A stretch of DNA of 64,000 nt from Anthopleura xanthogrammica (Eukaryota > Cnidaria > Anthozoa > Actiniaria > Actiniidae). Positions 36,237-46,155 of this stretch are shown piece by piece. A program made the position numbers and the translations under genes. Each line of letters starts with the position of its first letter. Positions within the stretch are counted from its first letter, which is position 1. The notes beneath the pieces are model-generated. The model had not been told where the DNA came from, made no database searches, and was given only the letters and a program-made list of their open reading frames with translations. Where the stretch lies: NCBI GenBank assembly GCA_964019055.1, contig OZ025212.1:8485109-8549108 (forward strand), given 5' to 3'.

Positions 36237-39200
36237 CTATAAAAAGGCTTTCCTATAAAAATATGTCTTCAAGTGTTCTTTAAAAGTAGCTAATGATGTA
36301 ATATGCCTAATACTAGATGGTAAAGAGTTCCATTCTACTGGCGCAGCATATGAAAAAGTCCTACCACCAAGAGTAGGTCGAAGCTTAGTCGGTAGAGGTG
36401 CTAATAGAAGCTCATTATTAGACCTAAGATTATAACTAGACTGATTTTTGATAGAAATTAGATCAGATAAATAACTAGGAGCAAGACCGTGGATAGCCTT
36501 AAAAGCGAAAATAAGTATCTTAAAGCGTATTCTAAATCTCACTGGTAGCCAGTGGAGATCAGCTAAGACAGGAGTAATATGCGAAAAGCGCGGGGTCAAA
36601 GACACTAAACGAGCGGCAGCATTCTGTATGCGTTGCAGTTTAGCTATTTGATAACCAGGTAGCCCATAGTATAAGCTATTACAGTAATCTATGCGACAGG
36701 TTATGAAAGCATTGACTAGAGTAGCGCAAGAATCAGGAGATAGGAATTTCCTGATCTTTCTAATATTATATAGATAATAAAAAGAAGATTTGCATATGCT
36801 TGCTATCTGCTTATCTAAGGATAAGTTAGTGTCAAAAATAGTTCCAAGATTCCTGAAAGAAGATGATGGCTTGATTGAAGAATTGCCAACAGTGAGCTGC
36901 TCTATTGATTGCTTGGACACTTGCTGTCGCGTGCCAATGATCATGAACTCTGTCTTCCCATCATTCATTTTCAATTTGCTGCATGTCATCCATCCTTGAA
37001 TATCTCTGATGCAGTTCGTCACAGTATCCGTAGCTTCATTTTGGTTAACCATGCTTCCTGGTTTGAACGAGAGATACAGTTGGCTGTCATCTGCATAAGC
37101 ATGAGCTTTAACTGAGTGTTTGTTTAGAATCTTAAACAGATCACTGGCGTAAATGATAAAGAGGAGAGGCCCTAGACAGCTTCCTTGAGGCACACCGCTT
37201 GTGATGCTGAACTTCTTAGATATACATCCGTTGATAGAGACACGTTGACTTCGGCCAGAGAGGTACTCCTTGAACCACGATAGAGCAGGTTCTGAAATGC
37301 CAAGGTTTGAATTGAGACGAGCTATAAGAATATCGTGGTCAATAGTATCGAATGCAGCGCTCAGGTCCAGGAATACTAGCAATATGACGTTCTGACTGTT
37401 CATATCAAGCAGGATGTCGTTGAACACTTTCAGTAATGAAGTCTCCGTGCTGTGATTTTTGCGATATGCTGACTGCAGTGTTGGATAGAGGTTATTACTG
37501 GCCATGTGCTTATGAAGTTGTTGAAATACTGCTTTTTCAGTAAGTTTAGATACATAGACAAGGTTGCTGACAGGACGAAGGTTACCAAAAGAAGTGTCAA
37601 GCTCTACTTTCTTCAGTCTTGGTTGTACTATTGCTTCTTTCCATACATCTGGGAAGCAGTTCTGCTGAAGAGACATGTTGATCATGGTGGTTATTACTGG
37701 TAAAATAGTTGGAATACAGCGTATGAGCAAATATGTAGGCATGGGATCCAGCGTACACGACTTCTTCGGTAAAGAAGAAAGCAGGCTAAGAACATCATCT
37801 TCTGATAACAGTTCAAAGCAAGTGAATTCACTAACTTGAGAGTCAGTGACATAAAGGTCAGGCTCATGGTGGGTCGTTGGACAAACATCAAGTTTACTAC
37901 GAATTTTGGCGATCTTCTGTATGAAGAACTCTCCAAGATCATTAGCAAGTTGGTTATTATCCTTGTAATCAGGAAAGGACAGTCGTTGTGCCTTAAAAAG
38001 AAGACGCTTAGTTGCTTGAAACAATTTACGAGAATCACTGGAGTGTTCACTTATGAATTCGGTGTAAAATTTCCGTTTAGCTTCATTCATCAGAAAGTTG
38101 CAGTTGTTTTTAGCATCCTTTAACAGTTTCAGGTCTCGTGGTAATTTTGTTCTTCTTCATTTCTTTTCTGCTTTGCGTCTCGATCTTTTTGCTTGCTTGA
38201 TCTCCTCAGAATACCATGGGACTCGATGACGGATGACCATGGTCTTTTCTTTCAAAGGGGCGTGAACATCCAGAATAGCAGCAAGAATAGAATTATATGA
38301 AGTAGCAAGTTCGTTGAGGTCTGTGGTAGTAGAGTTACATAGATTTGACGCAGCCATATCAGATGAAATCGCGTCAATGTCAACAGATTTAATCTTCCTG
38401 TATGTAATCTTTTCGATTGAGATGTGTGGACGAGGTGCATGGATGTGGTAGAGAACAGCTAAGTGATCCGAGAACAGGTGGTCAGTACTTGGAGTATCCT
38501 TTAGCAGTGAGTCACAGCATCGGGTAATTACCAAATCAAGTGTGTGGCCATGAATATGTGTGGGCTCTCTAACATGTTGTTCAAGTCCAAATGAGTCAAG
38601 TAGGTCACAGAATTTCATTGAATCGGTATCTGATGGATCATCCACATGTAGATTGAAGTCACCCATGATAATAACGGGTTCCTTACTTAAGACTGTAGAT
38701 TCAAGGTAAACAGCAAATTCATCGACGAAATGCGCAGCGGTAACTGGATGAGCTGTAGAGTAGGGTGGTCTATATACAACAATTACCTTGAAATGAAAAG
38801 ATCTGACTGTAAGGCTGACTTCACAATATTCAAAGGAACGATAGTTCGTCGTGAGGGGGGCTTTTTTTCCGACCATGGTATCTTTCACTAATACAGCGAT
38901 GCCACCGCCTTTGCGATCCTTTCGTGATTGATCAAGAAGATAATAGCCCGGTGGGGTACAGGCAATCTTTAAAGCCGAGTCATTCTCAGTAAACCAAGTT
39001 TCAGTTATAGCAACGAAATCCGGTTTGCGATCGTAGATATAATCAAGCAGTGAAGTCGACTTGTTTCTTAGGGAGCGTGCGTTAAGTAAACATACTTGAA
39101 GGTTGTCTTGTTTGTAGTCCAATGCATCACTTGATGTTTTGTTCAATGGAATGTTGCACAAGTTAGTTGGGTTAACACCTTTGGATGATCTTGATGTGGA

Positions 39201-39797
39201 TTGTAAATAACGAGAAGTAATTCGTTGTCTAATTCTACTGTTTCTCGATCTTACAGAACTACCAGCCCTAGTTCTGCGAGTTTTCAGTATTCCTTCATTT
39301 TTTATAAGCATGTAAAGGTGGTTTGGCAAATAGAACTTAGATCTGAGGCTGAATAGTTCTTCTCTAGAATAAGTAATTAATCCATTGTTTTTGGCGGGTG
39401 AATTTAAATTCACTTTAGGAACTGTAATAGGTCGAGAGTTGAATATTTCATCTTCTGGTCCAGGATTTCTTTCTACATCAAGGTGGATGGTTAAATCAAC
39501 CACAAATAACTTATCTGGTAGCGCCAAAGTCGTTAATCCATGTCTAGTTGACTTGCAGATTGGAAACTTCAGGTTAGAACTCGATGGTGAACTGATACGC
39601 TTCAGTGCCGGTCCGATCTTGACTGTTTTGACTAGTGAAAATCCATCCAAATCTTCAATATTGACTAAAGAATATTGTCTTGTAGGAACGAGAAGAACAT
39701 TAAATACTCGAACAGGTTTAATGTTCAGAGAAAAACCTTTTCTAGTGAGTAGGAGAATAAAAATTATCCTAAGAGCGGTCATCAGGCGTGCAGCCAT
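36237..39797 (-). pseudogene. LINE endonuclease-reverse transcriptase ORF with one stop
   Basis: One frame from the ATG at 39797 to 36237, interrupted only by a TGA at 38159-38157; the segments 39797-38157 and 38090-36237 are in phase. The N-terminus has a hydrophobic leader (residues 5-18, LMTALRIIFILLLT) and a full 2A-type motif at residues 107-114. The APE endonuclease follows, with LLNARSLRNK, ITETWF, VVYRPPYS, IMGDFNLHVD and SDHLAVL. After the stop comes the RT: FLDLSAAFDTIDHD, GVPQGSCLGPLLF, HAYADDSQLYL and a C-terminal IDYCNSLYYGLP / HWLPVRFRIRFK segment common in CR1/L2 elements. The stop lies in a basic linker (KAEKK, then RRTK) between endonuclease and RT, and a CGA-to-TGA change would explain it. 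The copy looks young. Confidence 0.88.
39456..39479 (-). other. 2A-type ribosome-skipping motif in the LINE ORF
   Basis: The eight codons read DVERNPGP, a full match to the D(V/I)ExNPGP consensus. Known 2A peptides make the ribosome skip the Gly-Pro bond, here between residues 113 and 114. It would release a 113-residue leader with a hydrophobic N-terminus from the endonuclease-RT. Confidence 0.8.
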
Positions 39798-39816
39798 TGT
39801 GGCGCATACATATCAT

Positions 39817-40930
39817 AGATCACGGAAATGGATTGCTTGCGCGATTCTACCTAAACATGGTCACGTTTATCTTGCGAAAATTCGGTAGTCTTCCCCTAGT
39901 TTTCGTGCCCGCGCATACGTGGCTTCAAAGTTAGGCACTTTACGATTTTGGAATTTGCCAATTTTGATCACGGAAATGGATTGCTGGCATGATTCTACCC
40001 ATACATGGTCACGTTTATCTTATGGAAATTCCGCAGTCTTCCCCTAGTTTTGGTGCCTGCACATACGAGGCTTCAAAGATAGGCACCTTACGATTTAGGA
40101 ATTTGCCAATTTTGAGCACGGAAATGGAATGCTGGCACGATTTTACCCATCAATGGTCATGTTTATCTTGTAAAAATTCGGAAGTCTTCCCCTAGTTTTG
40201 GTGCCCGCGCATGCGCGGCTTCAAAGATAGGCACTTTACTATTTTGGAATTTGCCAATTTTGAACACAGAAATGGAGTGCTGGCACGATTCTACCCGTAC
40301 ATGGTCACGTTTATCTTGTGAAAATTCGGCAGTCTTCCCCTTGTTTTGGTGCCCGTGCATGCGCGGCTTCAAAGATAGGCACTTTACGATTTTGGAATTT
40401 GCCAATTTTGAACACAGAAATGGAGTGCTGGCACGATTCTACCCGTACATGGTCACGTTTATCTTGTGAAAATTCGGCAGTCTTCCCCTTGTTTTGGTGC
40501 CCGTGCATGCGCGGCTTCAAAGATAGGCACTTTACGATTTTGGAATTTGCCAATTTTGATCACGGAAATGGATTGCTGGTACGATTCTACCCAGAAATGG
40601 TCACGTTTATCATGCGAAAATTCGGTAGTCTTCCTCTTGTTTTTGTGCCCGCGCATGCGCGGCTTCAAAGATAGGCACTTTACGATTTTAGAATTTGCCA
40701 ATTTTGATCACGGAAATGGATTGATGGCACGATTCTACCCATACATTGTCACTTTTATCTTGTGAGAATTCGGCAGTCTTCCCCTAGTTTTGGTGCCCGC
40801 GCCTTCGCGGCTTCAAAGATAGGTACTTTACGATTTTGGAATTTGCCAATTTTGATCACGGAAATGGATTGCTGGCACGATTCTACCTATAAATGGTCAC
40901 GTTTATCTCGTGAAAATTCGAAAGTCTTCC
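39817..40930 (+). repeat. Satellite B between LINE and Polinton
   Basis: About 7.5 copies of the 148-bp unit. Frames at 40163, 40311 and 40459 repeat at exact 148-bp steps. The array stops at gaaagtcttcc (40930), where the Polinton begins, and resumes at 57211. Confidence 0.93.
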
Positions 40931-41255
40931 AGTAGGTAATAAGTGCCGATTCTGGGCCTCTACATTATATACATGTCTTTACAGTTGCGCAAACCCCTTT
41001 TACATCCCCTCTACATCACCGCAAAATACTGTAAACCCCCCCAAAATCGCTCAAAAGCTCCCCAGCCTTACCCCGCCCTGATCATCAAACATCACCCCCA
41101 CCTTCAGTGATCCTCCACGGAACAACACCCCTGCCCCAAACCTGGACCAAACGTGAGCAAGAAGTGAGCAGGGGGTTGGACAAGATTGGGGTGGGGGTGA
41201 GCAAGGTTGGGGCGGGGTGGTGGTGGTGGAAGAAGGAAGTGAAGAGATTGGGGAG
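40931..41255 (+). repeat. Polinton left terminal inverted repeat
   Basis: About 325 bp matching 56876-57210 in reverse with only a few mismatches up to a short indel near the inner edge. The inner half is a G-rich/C-rich low-complexity tract (gggtgggggtgagcaaggtt). Confidence 0.93.
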
Positions 41256-41399
41256 GGTGGAAATGTGTAATGAGAAAAGAATTTCCTCCATATGTAAGGA
41301 AAGTCAAGGAAAAGGAATAAGTAGTAAGACCCCCAACCAGTATCCTAGAGTTGAGACTTCTGAGCTTATGAGCCCCATCCTAGTAATTAAAGGTAATTA

Positions 41400-41425
41400 A
41401 GATCTCAAAGATTTCTTTGAGATCT
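41400..41425 (+). promoter_or_regulatory. Perfect 26-bp inverted repeat upstream of PolB
   Basis: AGATCTCAAAGA is followed by two T and the exact complement TCTTTGAGATCT. It ends 52 bp before the PolB ATG (41478). Related inverted repeats stand at a similar distance before two minus-strand genes (55890-55918 and 56271-56299), so it is a candidate operator or early promoter element. A TATAAA lies at 41466-41471. Confidence 0.6.
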
Positions 41426-41477
41426 ATGGAAAACGAAAATGTTTCCAAAGAATATGTAGACATACTATAAAGTGAAA

Positions 41478-44400
41478 ATGTCAAGTCTCATGGATACCCC
41501 AATCCCTGAGACTAGTATACCACTACCACTACCAATAAGACCAACGAAGCCAACTTCAAATCCGAAACCACGCATCATCACAAAAATTCAGAACGAGCTA
41601 AGAGATTTCTCGGAGTGGTTATTACCACGCGTTCGTCCCAAGATCAGGAATCGTGCTGAGGTGAAGATCGCGAAACTAAGGAAGAGAATTAAGGCTATTT
41701 ATCGTAGGGCGGAAAAAAAGAGAGCACTGAAAAAATCCTCATTCAATTCATACCTCAAGGAACATAGGATCCTTGGACGTAATAGCGACGTGGATCCCAA
41801 CGTATTCATGAAAAAGCAGGAAAAACGTATCTTAGAGACCATATGGATAACTAATAAACCCGCGAAGATTAAGCTCTACCTAACCTGCGAGTTTCGTAAG
41901 ATCGGAAATAACGGAGAAGAAATCACTAATGAAGGGCATTTCCACACGGTACCAGAAATAGTAATGGAAAACACGAACTTAATAGAGTTATACGAGAAAC
42001 TTTCCGAGGATATCCTAGAAAGAGTTGCTGAATTCCAAAACGAGGGTTCTGGGTGGGCCATACGGAAAGTAGTATCCTTGAGCATTCATTTCGCAAGATA
42101 CGAACCCCTAAGAGCTAGCACGTACATTCCACTTCCTGAAGAATTAGCAAAAAGGAAGGCTATTATCAACCCCAAAAACAAGGACGATCAATGTTTTAAG
42201 TGGGCGATAACCGCGGACCGATTTACACCAAAAGACCACCCTGAAAGGATATCAAGGAAGCTTAGGGAGAATGCGGAAAAGCTAAACTGGGATGGGCTTC
42301 ATTTTCCCCTAAAGCTTCAAGACATCCGAATCTTTGAGAAAAACAACAAGGACTACGCGATTAGTGTCTTAGGGTGCGGAAAGAGTGGATTCGAGCCCCT
42401 TAGGATTTACGAAGGCGAAATCAGGGAGCACAACATAATCCTACTACTAATCTCCAATGAGAAAACGAAGCACTATTGTTGGATCAAGAACATCTCGAGG
42501 CTCTTATCCTCCCAACTATCGAGTCACCAACATGAGAGACATTTCTGCTTAAGATGTCTTAACTCCTTTAGCGCCGAGCACGTTCTCCAAGAACATTCCG
42601 AATGGTGTGGACAACACAAATCCGTAAAAGTAGTCGTGCCCAAGAAAGGAACTCTACTCCATTTTAAGAACTATCCTCATTCTATGAAAGCCCCCTTTGT
42701 CATTTACGCTGATTTTGAGTGTATCCTAGAAAAAGTCGCTTCTTGTTCCCACAACCCAGAGAGGTCTTTTACGGAACCATGCCCAAAACACAAACCATCG
42801 GGATACTGTTACGTAATTAAGTCTGATGAGAACATATGTCCTCCCAAGATCGTAAAATACACAGCCCAAAGAGAGGAAGAAGACTTGGGGGAACACTTCA
42901 TGAGATCAATAGGAGAGGATGTCCTAGCCTTATACGAGAAGCTCTCCACGAAGAAAAAGATGGTGATGTCCGACCAGGATCGAAAAGAACACAGGGAAGC
43001 AACACATTGCCACATCTGTAGGGGGTTGTTGTTGGGTGACAAAGTAAGAGATCACAACCATCTCACGGGAAAATATCGAGGTGCAGCTCACAAGAAATGT
43101 AACCTTCGCTACAAACTCCCCAACTTCATTCCCATCTTCTTTCACAATCTCGCAGGATACGACGCCCACCTATTCGTAAAAGCCTTAGGAATCAGCGAGG
43201 GTAAGATTAAGTGCATTGCAAGGAACGAGGAACAATACATCTCATTTAGTAAGAGAATTGTTGTGGATCACTATACAGACGAAAAAGGGAAAATTCATGA
43301 TCTTTACTTAGAAGCGAGATTCCTTGACAGCTATAAGTTCATGTCCTCCAGCTTGAGTGCCCTTGCTAAAAATCTAACGAAATACCAGTTCGGAGTTATC
43401 AGCTGGTTTTATGGAGGTAGGCAGCTTGAGTTATTGATGAGAAAAGGAGTGTACCCCTACGAGTACATGAATTCCCTTACGAAATTAGAGGAACCCCACT
43501 TACCCCCAATGGAAGCCTTTCATTCAGAGCTTAATGATAACGATATCACGGAAGAAGACTACGAACATGCGTGGAAAGTATGGAGAACCTTCGATATGAA
43601 GATGATGAGAGACTATCATGACCTATATCTCACAACCGACGCCCTCCTCCTAGCAGACGTCTTCGAGAACTTCAGAATCGTTTGTATGAGATACTATGAG
43701 TTAGATCCTGCTTGGTATTACACGGCCCCTGGACTTGCTTGGGATGCCATGTTAAAAATCACGAATATCCAACTAGAGCTTCTTACTGATATAGACATGA
43801 TCTTAATGATAGAAGGCGGGATTCGAGGGGGAATTTCCTCTGTGGGGAGTAAGCGTTATGCAAAGGCTAATAATAAGTACATGGAGGACTACAAACCCAA
43901 CGAGGAAAGCACGTACATACCCTATTGGGATGCAAACAACCTCTATGGGTGGGCAATGTCCCAACCCCTCCCAACAGGGGGCTTCGAATGGATGAATGAG
44001 AAACGACTGGAGAACTGGAGAAGGATTCCCTGTATTTTGGATGTTGATTTAGAGTATCCCCGTGAATTACACGATCTCCACAACGACTACCCCCTTGCCC
44101 CCGAACACCTTAAGGCAAAAAATGGAGTAATGAAGCTTATCCCAAACTTCTACCATAAGTCACACTACATAATCCATCACAACACCCTAAAATTTTATGA
44201 GAGTCAGGGATTAAGAATCACGAAGGTCCATCGAGGGATCTCATTCGGAGAATCCCCCTGGTTGAAGAAATACATAGATCTAAATACGGGCTTAAGAACC
44301 AACGCAACGAACGATTTCGAGAAAGATTTCTTCAAACTCATGAACAACTCTGTCTTTGGAAAGACTATGGAAAACATTCGCAATCGACGAGATATACGGT

Positions 44401-45206
44401 TAGTGACAAACGAGAAGCAGGCAAATAAGCTAATCCGTAAGCCTAATTTCCTTGGAACCAAAATCTTCTCCGAAAACTTAGCTGCCATTCACATGAGGAG
44501 AACACACTTAGAGTACAACAAACCCATTTACCTAGGAATGTCTATCTTAGACTTATCCAAGAGATTCATGTACGACTTCCACTATAACTACGTCAAGAAG
44601 AAGTATGCTAACAAAGCAACCCTCCTTTACACAGATACTGATAGTCTAATCTACGAAATTAGTACGGATGATCTTTACAAGGATATGGACATGGAAGGGG
44701 ACATTGAAAGATTATTCGATACGAGCAACTACCCCCCAGACCACGAGGGAATAAGAAAGAGAGTCAACAAGAAAGTAATAGGGATGATGAAGGACGAAAC
44801 AGCAGGGAAACAAATCACGGAATTCGTCACCCTAAGAGCAAAGCTGTATTGTTTCAATACAGAGGGAGGAAAAGAGGAAAAGAAGTGTAAGGGAGTCAAG
44901 AAATGCGTTGTCGAAAATAGTATCCGCTTCACCGACTACAAGGATTGTCTATTAAACGAAAGAGACCTCATGAGAACAATGAGAGTCTTCAGGAGTCGCT
45001 CACACGAAATAACTTCGGAAAAGGTCAACAGGATCGCTCTTTCCTCAAGAGACGACAAACGAGTAATCTCACAGGAAGATCCTATCACAACCTATGCCCA
45101 CGGTCATTACCTTAAAACACTATCCGGGGGTACTTCCGTGTCCTCAGGGATAACTTGTAACTCCTCCCTAACAAAAGAACGCTTGGGACCTTCCCCAGAA
45201 AGGTAG
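41478..45206 (+). CDS. polB: Protein-primed family B DNA polymerase of the Polinton
   Basis: Replicates the element by protein-primed synthesis. It is a 1,242-residue protein if the ATG at 41478 is used (positions below count from 41472, two codons earlier). Exonuclease motifs: Asp414-Phe-Glu in IYADFEC, FHNLAGYD at 557-564 and Tyr719-x3-Asp723 in YLTTDAL. Polymerase motifs: A, Asp820 in YWDANNLYG; B, KLMNNSVFGKTMEN around 956-969; C, YTDTDS with Asp1055/Asp1057. All catalytic acids are present. Before exo I there is a C2H2-like HFCLRCLNSF segment. Between exo I and exo II lies a treble-clef endonuclease-VII-like insert (Cys513, Cys516, DHNH 527-530, Cys543). The N-terminal 120 residues are basic. 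The 3' end overlaps the integrase gene, which runs convergently, by 100 bp. Confidence 0.93.
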   Translation: MSSLMDTPIPETSIPLPLPIRPTKPTSNPKPRIITKIQNELRDFSEWLLPRVRPKIRNRAEVKIAKLRKRIKAIYRRAEKKRALKKSSFNSYLKEHRILGRNSDVDPNVFMKKQEKRILETIWITNKPAKIKLYLTCEFRKIGNNGEEITNEGHFHTVPEIVMENTNLIELYEKLSEDILERVAEFQNEGSGWAIRKVVSLSIHFARYEPLRASTYIPLPEELAKRKAIINPKNKDDQCFKWAITADRFTPKDHPERISRKLRENAEKLNWDGLHFPLKLQDIRIFEKNNKDYAISVLGCGKSGFEPLRIYEGEIREHNIILLLISNEKTKHYCWIKNISRLLSSQLSSHQHERHFCLRCLNSFSAEHVLQEHSEWCGQHKSVKVVVPKKGTLLHFKNYPHSMKAPFVIYADFECILEKVASCSHNPERSFTEPCPKHKPSGYCYVIKSDENICPPKIVKYTAQREEEDLGEHFMRSIGEDVLALYEKLSTKKKMVMSDQDRKEHREATHCHICRGLLLGDKVRDHNHLTGKYRGAAHKKCNLRYKLPNFIPIFFHNLAGYDAHLFVKALGISEGKIKCIARNEEQYISFSKRIVVDHYTDEKGKIHDLYLEARFLDSYKFMSSSLSALAKNLTKYQFGVISWFYGGRQLELLMRKGVYPYEYMNSLTKLEEPHLPPMEAFHSELNDNDITEEDYEHAWKVWRTFDMKMMRDYHDLYLTTDALLLADVFENFRIVCMRYYELDPAWYYTAPGLAWDAMLKITNIQLELLTDIDMILMIEGGIRGGISSVGSKRYAKANNKYMEDYKPNEESTYIPYWDANNLYGWAMSQPLPTGGFEWMNEKRLENWRRIPCILDVDLEYPRELHDLHNDYPLAPEHLKAKNGVMKLIPNFYHKSHYIIHHNTLKFYESQGLRITKVHRGISFGESPWLKKYIDLNTGLRTNATNDFEKDFFKLMNNSVFGKTMENIRNRRDIRLVTNEKQANKLIRKPNFLGTKIFSENLAAIHMRRTHLEYNKPIYLGMSILDLSKRFMYDFHYNYVKKKYANKATLLYTDTDSLIYEISTDDLYKDMDMEGDIERLFDTSNYPPDHEGIRKRVNKKVIGMMKDETAGKQITEFVTLRAKLYCFNTEGGKEEKKCKGVKKCVVENSIRFTDYKDCLLNERDLMRTMRVFRSRSHEITSEKVNRIALSSRDDKRVISQEDPITTYAHGHYLKTLSGGTSVSSGITCNSSLTKERLGPSPER

Positions 45207-46114
45207 TAGAGCACAGGTTGATTAGGACTAATAGTCGCACGTGATATCTCATAAGCTTCTATAGACCAAATGGGGTCAGTAGCGCGTTGTTGACCACCCT
45301 CATCTTCCCCAGGGGCATATAAGTATCGAACGAGCACCCCTGCAGGGATCCTGTTTTCTTTTGATCCCACGGGTCTCTTATAGGTTATGGTCTTCACCTC
45401 AACGGACTCTGAGTTTATTGCCTCTCTTGCTGTCTTCCCAGTAATCCTCTTGACTTCGTTGTTGATAGCCCCTATCACGGCAGGAAGTCGTTGAACCCAT
45501 TCTCGGGATCTAATATCTCCTCCAACGTGATTAGAGGCTTTGAGCATCTCTTGTGCATACTGATGACTAAACAGCTTTTCTGATATCGTTCGATTAGCAC
45601 GCTCCACAAGGGATTGTGCTCTATGATTTCCAGCTTCTGATCTTTGGACTTTTATAACACGTTTCTTCATAACCTTCGTGAGTTCCCCCATGAATTCTGT
45701 TCCTGGGTCAACCATCAAAGTCTCAGGCCAATCTAATGTCCTAGAATATATCCTATCGAAAGCCTTGGATACTCCTGTGGAGTATTTTGTGGTTAGAGGT
45801 TCAGCATCCACATACCTAGAAGCAATATCCACCACAACGAGAGCATACTTATACGTCTTTCTCTTTACGACATCATGAGGCAAAAAGAGTAAGTCTGCTT
45901 GATGGATCTCATTGGGGGTAGAAATGTTCCAATGAAATCTGGGAATGTAGGTGGGGGCAGGGAGGTATATTTGCCACAAGGCTTGCTTAATGAGCCACTT
46001 TCTTGTCATCTCTTCAGAAATGCCTGTCGCTTCAGATAGTTTCGAAATCGCAGAATATCCCTTCCAATATCCTTCGGTTGAGTAATAAGCGTTTGAAAGC
46101 TTCTTTTCATCCAT
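45107..46114 (-). CDS. int: Retroviral-type integrase of the Polinton
   Basis: Inserts the element into the host chromosome. 335 residues. The rve catalytic core has Asp74 (HQADLLFLPH), Asp136 (LMVDPGTEF) and Glu171 (QSLVERANR), a D,D35E spacing. The N-terminal part (residues 12-60) contains a helix-turn-helix-like segment ending in TRKWLIKQ rather than a clear HHCC zinc finger. The C-terminus (about 275-325) has an SH3/chromo-like fold pattern (WSIEAYEI, VLYYLSGEG, FVREELQVIP) as in other Polinton and retroelement integrases. It is transcribed away from the capsid gene, with only 41 bp between their start codons, so the two share a divergent promoter region. Confidence 0.92.
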   Translation of the reverse strand: MDEKKLSNAYYSTEGYWKGYSAISKLSEATGISEEMTRKWLIKQALWQIYLPAPTYIPRFHWNISTPNEIHQADLLFLPHDVVKRKTYKYALVVVDIASRYVDAEPLTTKYSTGVSKAFDRIYSRTLDWPETLMVDPGTEFMGELTKVMKKRVIKVQRSEAGNHRAQSLVERANRTISEKLFSHQYAQEMLKASNHVGGDIRSREWVQRLPAVIGAINNEVKRITGKTAREAINSESVEVKTITYKRPVGSKENRIPAGVLVRYLYAPGEDEGGQQRATDPIWSIEAYEISRATISPNQPVLYYLSGEGPKRSFVREELQVIPEDTEVPPDSVLR

Positions 46115-46155
46115 TGTATCTAAGAGAGTAACTAGTTATTACATAAATAAGAAAA

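Larger units (their letters stand above)
36141..39816 (-). mobile_element. CR1/L2-like LINE with 2A motif, nearly intact
   Basis: A non-LTR retrotransposon of about 3.7 kb in the minus strand of satellite B. The array stops after gccaattttga and resumes at atcacggaaatgg. The 3' end has a (att)n tail (36141-36160), typical of the CR1/L2 side of the Jockey superfamily. The 5' end lies only about 20 bp before the ORF ATG, so the 5' UTR is minimal or truncated. It has a single long ORF with APE endonuclease and RT; no separate ORF1 is present. Confidence 0.88.

Noticed and set aside
40163..40765. Frames of 68-118 codons in the 148-bp array, also near 60125, 61013 and 61548-62803
   Set aside because: They recur at 148-bp or 888-bp steps on both strands and merely follow the monomer.
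42809..44932. Antisense and alternative-frame ORFs inside the polymerase gene
   Set aside because: Shadows of a long, motif-rich coding frame.
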